Assembly: GCF_005886875.1 (NCBI RefSeq)
Contig: NZ_PNBY01000014.1
Span: 1-51,158 of the forward strand
DNA from: Pseudoalteromonas aurantia
Lineage (GTDB): Bacteria; Pseudomonadota; Gammaproteobacteria; Enterobacterales; Alteromonadaceae
Length of the DNA: 51,158 nt
Reading direction: 5' to 3'
The notes beneath the pieces are model-generated. The model was not told the DNA's origin, searched no databases, and saw only the letters and a program-made list of their open reading frames with translations. This document shows, one piece after another, positions 46,099-51,158 of the stretch (its first letter is position 1; the number at the start of each line of letters is the position of its first letter). Made by a program: the position numbers and the translations under genes.

Positions 46099-46414
46099 AT
46101 CTTTTGACCTATGTTGCATTAAATTCTATGTTTGAATGCATATTAGAGAAATCACCTTTATTGATTATCGCCTTACTTAGCTATTTATGGGTAGCAAAGG
46201 GCAGGTTTATATATAGTATGATCTTTTTAAGAAAATAAGTTAATAAATAAATTGCAAGCATATCAGTATTAACTGAAAATTAATAAAGGCTTTTATGGTT
46301 GAGTAATCAAATGGAGCTTAAGCATAAAGTATGAGGCATGTTAGAGTGGTATTTAGGAGGAGTAGGAAGGTGGCTGGAGGTAATTACATATCGAGATGTA
46401 ATTACCTGTGTTTA
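46099..46414. other. Intergenic region between the two HTH-membrane loci
   Basis: A 316-base A+T-rich stretch with no credible ORF. On the minus strand TAGAAT within ACATAGAAT (46131-46123) is a candidate -10 for the fused gene; the same nine bases occur upstream of the split paralog. A strong inverted repeat is at 46379-46406. Confidence 0.5.
46379..46406. repeat. 11-bp inverted repeat downstream of the split membrane gene
   Basis: GGTAATTACAT (46379-46389) and ATGTAATTACC (46396-46406) with a 6-base loop, 8 bases past the stop of the 199-residue gene. No T-run on the minus strand. It could be a transcript-end stem or a protein-binding dyad for the downstream fused gene. Confidence 0.6.
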
Positions 46415-47014
46415 TTATAAAGCGCCGACTTCATCTTTACGATTGTCTTTAGAAGAGCAAATCATCATAGTCAATAATACACCACAGCAAAGTGCCCAAG
46501 AAATATAAATAAGTCCTTCAAAATTGTCATAGATTAAAGTCCAAGATTTCATATCAAAGGAATTATAGAACACATCTTCAAGCAGGGTTAATAAATAAAT
46601 TATAGAGTTATATATATATAGCCAATGAAATATACCGTCAAAATGTGTTAGTTCAATGTTTCTTGAGTTTGATAATATTCTAGATAACTGTACGCGAAAA
46701 ATTAGTACTAATACAGTTGATATGCTAAAGAGTAATTGAACACCATAAATAAAAGTGCTCTGTAATAGTGTATTTTCATCAGGTGTTACGTGATTTATTA
46801 AACCTGTTTCAAAAATGACATATGCGATAGTATTTAAAACAAAGATGAACCCAGCAATATGAGTCATATTTATATTTTTTGTGTATATACCATAGGCTGC
46901 ACATATTCCTAATAAAGACAGGTATAAGGGGGTTACCAGTTGTACATCCCAAAGTTGAATATAAAAAAATGCGATAGATGTAATACTTAGTAAAATTAGG
47001 TTTGAAAGTTTCAT
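46415..47014 (-). CDS. Membrane protein, paralog of the membrane half of the fused HTH regulator
   Basis: A 199-residue protein with about six hydrophobic helices and no HTH. By hand alignment about 60% of residues are identical to residues 95-270 of the fused regulator: KNINMTHIAGFI, FRVQLSRILSNSRNIELTHF with DGIFHW, MKSWTLIYDNFE and LLTMMICSSKDNR are shared almost unchanged. The N-terminus starts at the first membrane helix, as if the fused protein had been cut there. AAGGA lies 6 bases before the ATG. It is third in an operon after an HTH gene and a 103-residue unknown; the gap to the latter is 3 bases. Family unknown to me. Confidence 0.8.
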   Translation of the reverse strand: MKLSNLILLSITSIAFFYIQLWDVQLVTPLYLSLLGICAAYGIYTKNINMTHIAGFIFVLNTIAYVIFETGLINHVTPDENTLLQSTFIYGVQLLFSISTVLVLIFRVQLSRILSNSRNIELTHFDGIFHWLYIYNSIIYLLTLLEDVFYNSFDMKSWTLIYDNFEGLIYISWALCCGVLLTMMICSSKDNRKDEVGAL

Positions 47015-47017
47015 TGT

Positions 47018-47329
47018 CTATCCTTGCTTTTTATCATCCTTAACAATCGGAGGGACTGGGGCAAAGTTAGTCGCAACCGCTCTAGGGGTTTTATATGCCG
47101 TCCCTCCCAATGCAAGAGTACACACTTTGGTAGAAAGTTCGCAAATAGCGTTCTCGGTTTTTGATGAAGTTAAATTGTTCTTAACAGTTTTTACTCTTGG
47201 TGGCTTAATAGCCAAATAGCCATCCGACACCAAACTACAATCACTTCTTGCTATTTCCTTGTGCTTCCCATTCGCCTTAATAAATAGATTCATAGAGCTA
47301 AAAACATGGTGTAGGCTAAATTTATTCAT
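47018..47329 (-). CDS. Hypothetical protein (103 aa) between split HTH and membrane genes
   Basis: Not recognised. A soluble-looking protein without a membrane helix or clear signal; basic overall, with cysteines in RSDCSLVSD, NAICELSTK and KVCTLALGG. The second half (GGTAYKTPRAVATNFAPVPP) is Pro/Ala-rich and probably flexible. It has no counterpart in the fused locus. It starts 5 bases after the HTH stop and ends 3 bases before the membrane gene, so the three are one operon. It may be a partner or effector that joins the two halves, but there is no direct evidence. An internal ATG at residue 13 is an alternative start. Confidence 0.6.
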   Translation of the reverse strand: MNKFSLHHVFSSMNLFIKANGKHKEIARSDCSLVSDGYLAIKPPRVKTVKNNLTSSKTENAICELSTKVCTLALGGTAYKTPRAVATNFAPVPPIVKDDKKQG

Positions 47330-47334
47330 GGTTC

Positions 47335-47583
47335 TTAATCCTGTAAGTTGGGTTTTTCTTTACTGTTTGTGATGTCGCGGATCTGTTTTATTTCGTTTAA
47401 TAACGATCCAGCGTCTATCTTACAATATACAAGCCACATGAAAAGCTGTTTTGAACGAATATCACTTACACCAAGCTCATAATTAATGATGGTTTTTCTA
47501 TCACAGTCGAGTTTTTTAGCCATTTTCTCTTGAGAAATGGCCGCATTGACTCGCATAGCTCGAAGATCATCTCCATTTATCAC
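47335..47583 (-). CDS. Small HTH regulator, paralog of the DNA-binding half of the fused protein
   Basis: An 82-residue XRE-type protein: INAAISQEKMAKK-like HTH (AAISQEKMAKKLDCDRKTII then NYELGVSDI) that matches the N-terminal domain of the fused regulator at roughly half of its positions, including the invariant DRKTIINYELGVSDI. It ends just after the HTH and linker, before any membrane helix. The start codon is GTG at 47583 with AAGGAT three bases upstream. First gene of the operon 47583-46415; divergent from topB. Confidence 0.82.
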   Translation of the reverse strand: MINGDDLRAMRVNAAISQEKMAKKLDCDRKTIINYELGVSDIRSKQLFMWLVYCKIDAGSLLNEIKQIRDITNSKEKPNLQD

Positions 47584-47959
47584 ATCCTTATCCTTTTTTA
47601 TTAATAGCTAGAAAAGGGGTGGTTTCCCACATTCTATGTCGACATGATATTTACAAATAAAGAAAAAGCAAACATTTTGTTTACATTTTGTGCGGCTATA
47701 ACGTTAAGTTAGAGTAAAAAAGCCAGTTTAATGATCTTATAAGTGCTTTTGGCGCTGTTCAAAGTAGTCAGTTTTTAACAGCTAAGTGGTGAGTAGATTT
47801 ATGATGCAAAAGAGCAAATAGGGCAACACTCATATTAGGCCGATTATAAGATTGATAAATCATCAAAATAACTGGCGTGAGCCTCAAAGCTGGAATCTAT
47901 TGCAAACTTGGCTTAGAATAACTGTTAATTTATACAGTTATTCTATATTAAGACCACAC
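47584..47959. other. Divergent intergenic region between the HTH gene and topB
   Basis: 376 bases, A+T rich, no supported gene. ATGTCGACAT (47636-47645) is a 10-base palindrome directly next to the shared ACATAGAAT element (47639-47631 on the minus strand), a likely promoter/operator for the HTH operon. A frame continuous with topB reaches to 47852, but its first 36 codons do not fit the family. Confidence 0.5.
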
Positions 47960-49873
47960 ATGAAACTTTATATTGCTGAAAAACCATCGTTAGGCAGAGC
48001 GATAGCAGATGCATTGCCCAAGCCACATAAAAAACAAGATGGCTTTATTGAAACCAGCGATGGCAGTGTTGTTTCGTGGTGTATTGGCCATCTACTTGAA
48101 CAAGCGCAGCCTGATGACTATGACCCTAAGTATAAAAAATGGCAATATCAAGACTTACCTATCATACCAACTGAGTGGCAATTTAAAGCCAAGGCAAATA
48201 CCAAAAAGCAGCTTGGTGTCCTGAAAAAGCTGATAAAAAAGGCACAGACGATTGTGCACGCGGGTGATCCGGATAGAGAAGGGCAGTTACTTGTGGATGA
48301 AGTACTGCAATATGTGGGGCTATCAGAACGGCAAAAACACACGACGCAAAGGTTGCTGATTAGTGACTTGAATATTCAAGCGGTAAAAAAGGCGCTCAAT
48401 ACGCAGCAATCGAATCAGAACTTTGTGCCGTTGAGTGTATCTGCCCTTGCCAGAGCCAGAGCCGATTGGTTATATGGCATGAACCTAACACGTGCTTATA
48501 CCTTAGCGGGACAAAAGTCAGGGTATCAAGGGGTGCTGTCTGTAGGGCGAGTACAAACACCAGTACTTGGTTTGGTGGTGAGAAGAGACGCAGACATTGC
48601 AGAGTTTGTATCAAAACCATTTTATGAGGTTTTTGCACATTTACAGACGCAAGATAAGAGCCGTTTCTGTGCTAAGTGGCAGCCCAGTGATGCCTGTGCG
48701 CCCTATATGGATGAAGAAAAACGCGTATTAGTCAAAGGGCTTGCTGAAAATGTGGCCTCGCGCATAAAGGATCAAGAAGGTGAAGTCACCGCGATTGAGA
48801 AAACGCCTAAAAAGCAGCTTGCGCCTTTACCGTATAACTTATCAGCATTACAAATCGATGCCAGTAAAGCATTTGGTATGTCGGCTAAACAGGTGCTTGA
48901 CGTGTGCCAAAGCCTATATGAAAAGCACAAACTTATTACGTATCCACGTTCTGATAACCGATATTTACCAGTGGCGCACTATAAAGAAAGAGAATCGGTC
49001 GTGGCAGCAATGGTAAATAATAATGGGTGTGAGCAATCTAAAGTGGATGCTGCTAACCTATCGTTGAAATCAAAATGCTGGAATGACAAAAAAGTCGCTG
49101 CCCACCACGCCATTATTCCGACCAGTAAAAAGTTGAAGTCCGCACAGTTAGGCCATCAAGAGCAACAAGTGTACGGCCTGATCAGCAGGCAATATTTAGC
49201 ACAGTTTTACCCTGCGTTTAGTTATGATGAAACCAAAGCTGACATTATGATTGCTGGTGGTTTGTTCATCGCGAAGGCAAAACAAGTCAATGAAATTGGC
49301 TTTAAAGTATTGTTTGGTAAAGCCCGTGATGATGAGGATAACTTATCTACCTATTTACCGCCTTTGGTGAAAGGGCAGCGTTTACAGTGTCACGATGCCC
49401 AAATACAAGAAAAGCATACTCAGCCTCCTCAGTATTATACCGATGCAACACTGTTGGCTGCAATGACGGGGATCAGTCGTTATGTAAAAGACAAAGACAT
49501 TAAAAAGATATTAAAAGAAACCGATGGTTTAGGCACTGAGGCCACACGCGCAGGTATTATCGAACTGCTCTTTAAGCGTGGGTTTTTAGCACGCAATGCC
49601 AAACAGATCAGATCAACAGAGCTAGGGCAAGCAATGATAGCCATGTTACCTGAATCACTTACGCTGCCTGATAGGACCGCATTATGGGAGTCTCACCTTG
49701 CGCAAATAGCCAATAAGGAATGTACTTATCAAATGTTTATGGACCCTTTGTTGTCTCAACTGGGTGAATTTGTTAGCGATGCAAAGGTCGCAAATAACCC
49801 AGATTTGAAAGGGCTGTCTAAGCCTCGAACGTTTAAGCGTAAAACTCGAAAGCGTACAAAGGCAAAAAGTTAA
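47960..49873 (+). CDS. topB: DNA topoisomerase III
   Basis: A 637-residue type IA topoisomerase. TOPRIM domain at the N-terminus (MKLYIAEKPSLGRAIADALP; the metal site DPDREGQLL), strand-passage core with the catalytic Tyr in YEKHKLITYPRSDNRYLP, then DGLGTEATRAGIIELLFKRG. It decatenates DNA and resolves single-strand-linked intermediates. No zinc-finger tail; instead a short basic C-terminus (TFKRKTRKRTKAKS), as in E. coli TopB. ATG 47960 begins at the conserved first strand, so the longer frame is rejected. The ribosome binding site is weak. Confidence 0.95.
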   Translation: MKLYIAEKPSLGRAIADALPKPHKKQDGFIETSDGSVVSWCIGHLLEQAQPDDYDPKYKKWQYQDLPIIPTEWQFKAKANTKKQLGVLKKLIKKAQTIVHAGDPDREGQLLVDEVLQYVGLSERQKHTTQRLLISDLNIQAVKKALNTQQSNQNFVPLSVSALARARADWLYGMNLTRAYTLAGQKSGYQGVLSVGRVQTPVLGLVVRRDADIAEFVSKPFYEVFAHLQTQDKSRFCAKWQPSDACAPYMDEEKRVLVKGLAENVASRIKDQEGEVTAIEKTPKKQLAPLPYNLSALQIDASKAFGMSAKQVLDVCQSLYEKHKLITYPRSDNRYLPVAHYKERESVVAAMVNNNGCEQSKVDAANLSLKSKCWNDKKVAAHHAIIPTSKKLKSAQLGHQEQQVYGLISRQYLAQFYPAFSYDETKADIMIAGGLFIAKAKQVNEIGFKVLFGKARDDEDNLSTYLPPLVKGQRLQCHDAQIQEKHTQPPQYYTDATLLAAMTGISRYVKDKDIKKILKETDGLGTEATRAGIIELLFKRGFLARNAKQIRSTELGQAMIAMLPESLTLPDRTALWESHLAQIANKECTYQMFMDPLLSQLGEFVSDAKVANNPDLKGLSKPRTFKRKTRKRTKAKS

Positions 49874-49931
49874 GCTTGTAAATAAGATTTTTGCCACTAT
49901 ATAAGAAGAAAATACATCACAGAAAGCAAAT

Positions 49932-50789
49932 ATGAGTAACCAAATTCAATTAACGCCTGAAAATATTCAACAGACATTGGGTGAGCAAAACCAAGAAAAA
50001 CTAATATTGCTTACTTTCTTCAGCGCACAAAACCCTGATTGTGTTGCCCAAGCGTCAATTTTGACTAACCTAGCTGTGACTTATACTGACCATATTATTG
50101 TTGCGACGGTAGACTGCGATTTACAACAAGCACTAGCAGGTCAATTAGCGCAGCAAATAAACTTACAAGCTTTACCTACATTAGTCATGCTAAAAAATGG
50201 TGCGCCTGTAGAAATGCTACCGGGTGCGCAAACTGAAGAAGACATCAAAAAAGCGCTTGCCAACCATTTACCAAAGCCTGAGATGCTTCTGTTAGATCAA
50301 GCAAAGCAGGCACTGCAAAGTGATGACCAAAACAGTGCATTTAATTTTGCTAAACAAGCGTATGAAATAGACCCAACTAATTCGCGAGTTAAGTTGGTAT
50401 TGGCAGATATCTGTATACAGATCCAAAAGCTAGAAGATGCTCAAGCCTTACTTGATAGCATTTTAGAAGAAGAGCGCGATGCATATTACCAAAATTTAAC
50501 GGCTAAATTAGCACAAGCACTTCAAGCCCAAGAGTCACCTGAAATTCAAGCGATGAGCCAAGCATTAGAAGCTGAGCCTGATAATAATGATATTAAAGTA
50601 AAACTTGCCTCATTATTGAATGATGCAGGTAAAAAAGAGCAAGCGCTTGAGTTATTGTTCACTGTATTGAGAAAAGATTTAAACTTTGGTGACGCTAAAA
50701 AGCAGTACTTAGATATTGTCGCGTCTTTACCTGATGGAGATGCGCTGGCGGCAACCTTCCGCAGGAAATTGTATAGCTTGTTATATTAG
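49932..50789 (+). CDS. cnoX: Chaperedoxin CnoX (YbbN), thioredoxin-TPR protein
   Basis: A 285-residue protein: a thioredoxin fold in residues 1-110, with SAQNPDC replacing the CxxC so only the second-type Cys remains (as in E. coli SxxxxC), and cis-Pro in LQALPTLVML. TPR-like helices occupy residues 115-285 (AKQALQSDDQNSAFNFAKQA, EPDNNDIKVKLASLLNDAGK). CnoX protects substrates from oxidation and aggregation during hypochlorous or oxidative stress and hands them to GroEL. Own terminator; 58 bases after topB. Confidence 0.92.
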   Translation: MSNQIQLTPENIQQTLGEQNQEKLILLTFFSAQNPDCVAQASILTNLAVTYTDHIIVATVDCDLQQALAGQLAQQINLQALPTLVMLKNGAPVEMLPGAQTEEDIKKALANHLPKPEMLLLDQAKQALQSDDQNSAFNFAKQAYEIDPTNSRVKLVLADICIQIQKLEDAQALLDSILEEERDAYYQNLTAKLAQALQAQESPEIQAMSQALEAEPDNNDIKVKLASLLNDAGKKEQALELLFTVLRKDLNFGDAKKQYLDIVASLPDGDALAATFRRKLYSLLY

Positions 50790-50810
50790 CCGCAACATGA
50801 GTTCAGATAT

Positions 50811-50842
50811 AAAAGCCGTTAATGAAGATTAACGGCTTTTTT
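50811..50842 (+). terminator. Rho-independent terminator of cnoX
   Basis: AAAAGCCGTTAAT-GAAG-ATTAACGGCTTTT, 13-bp stem with a tetraloop and a six-T run, 22 bases after the stop. Confidence 0.9.
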
Positions 50843-51007
50843 GCTTTTTATGTTTGCGTATTGCTAAATATAGACAATACTTAACTTCCGTCGCAAGAAA
50901 AGTAGCTAGAAATATGACGTTACTGTTACTTTTTCTGTCTGTTTTGAGGTGTTTGGTATGCTTTTTAAGCGAAGTACATGTTTTTGTGATTTTATTTAAA
51001 TAAATGC

Positions 51008-51035
51008 TTGCGCTTTTTCTGCATCTCCCTATAAT
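51008..51035 (+). promoter_or_regulatory. Probable rRNA operon P1 promoter
   Basis: TTGCGC (51008-51013), a 16-base spacer (the length typical of rrn P1), perfect TATAAT (51030-51035), then a G+C discriminator GCGACCCC. An A/T-rich block (about 50985-51006) upstream fits an UP element. The transcribed CACTGAAACGGAGCAACACG resembles leaders of rrn operons in Vibrio and Shewanella. No gene lies in 50843-51158. Confidence 0.65.
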
Positions 51036-51143
51036 GCGACCCCACTGAAACGGAGCAACACGCTGAAAGGCAAATTAAAACGAGTCAGCGTCAAGTAAAA
51101 CTTAGTTTAGCTTTTCACTTAAGAAAATGTTTAAAATTAAGTG

Positions 51144-51149
51144 TTGACA
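51144..51149 (+). promoter_or_regulatory. Consensus -35, probably of rRNA operon P2
   Basis: TTGACA about 109 bases after the P1 -10, ending 9 bases before the window edge. Tandem promoters roughly 110-120 bases apart are the rule for rrn operons. The -10 would lie outside the window. Confidence 0.5.
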
Positions 51150-51158
51150 AAAAAATAG

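Overview
The window looks like chromosomal DNA of a marine gammaproteobacterium, most likely Pseudoalteromonas or a close relative in the Alteromonadales. This rests on gene content and order, not on a database search: an E. coli-like metY-rimP-nusA-infB-rbfA-truB-rpsO-pnp-nlpI run, gsk, a convergent tadA next to mltF and purL, a fused-A/B Mrp antiporter operon, DUF3019 beside a MipA-like porin, and a DASH cryptochrome paired with an iron-sulfur photolyase. I saw no insertion sequence, prophage or CRISPR array.

Layout. 1-1.95 kb: a BlaI-type repressor with two palindromic operators and what looks like a decayed BlaR1-like partner, a MmcQ/YjbR protein and a HAD phosphatase. 2.2-11.4 kb: housekeeping genes (hpf, glutaminase, gsk, tadA, a tiny very basic ORF, mltF, purL). 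11.5-25.3 kb: an accessory stretch rich in exported proteins. It holds an erythromycin-esterase-like lipoprotein; a GlxA/AraC regulator with an S41 peptidase and an unknown secreted protein; a tightly coupled trio of a zinc phospholipase C-like enzyme, a divergent PpiC-like protein and a membrane-anchored helical protein; MipA plus DUF3019; two overlapping photolyase-family genes; a lipoprotein; an unannotated-looking globin; and a delta-class carbonic anhydrase.

25.4-36.8 kb: the translation/transcription/RNA-decay supercluster, beginning with initiator tRNA and ending with nlpI and an overlapping HExxH peptidase. Hairpins sit after the tRNA, before rimP, after infB, after rpsO and after pnp, so the cluster is probably divided by attenuation or processing. 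37-42.8 kb: a six-gene group-2 Mrp Na+/H+ antiporter operon. 43-45.1 kb: a chemotaxis receptor. 45.3-47.6 kb: two related membrane-associated helix-turn-helix regulators, one a single fused protein and one split into a soluble HTH protein and a membrane protein with an unknown 103-residue ORF between them. 47.9-50.8 kb: topB and cnoX. The right end carries a sequence that looks like tandem promoters of an rRNA operon lying just outside the window.

The best candidates for something undescribed are the fused/split HTH-membrane pair (45283-47583), the phospholipase-like/foldase-like operon (16040-18749), the divergent globin with its palindrome (23711-24274), and the 52-residue basic ORF with an ideal ribosome binding site (5642-5800).
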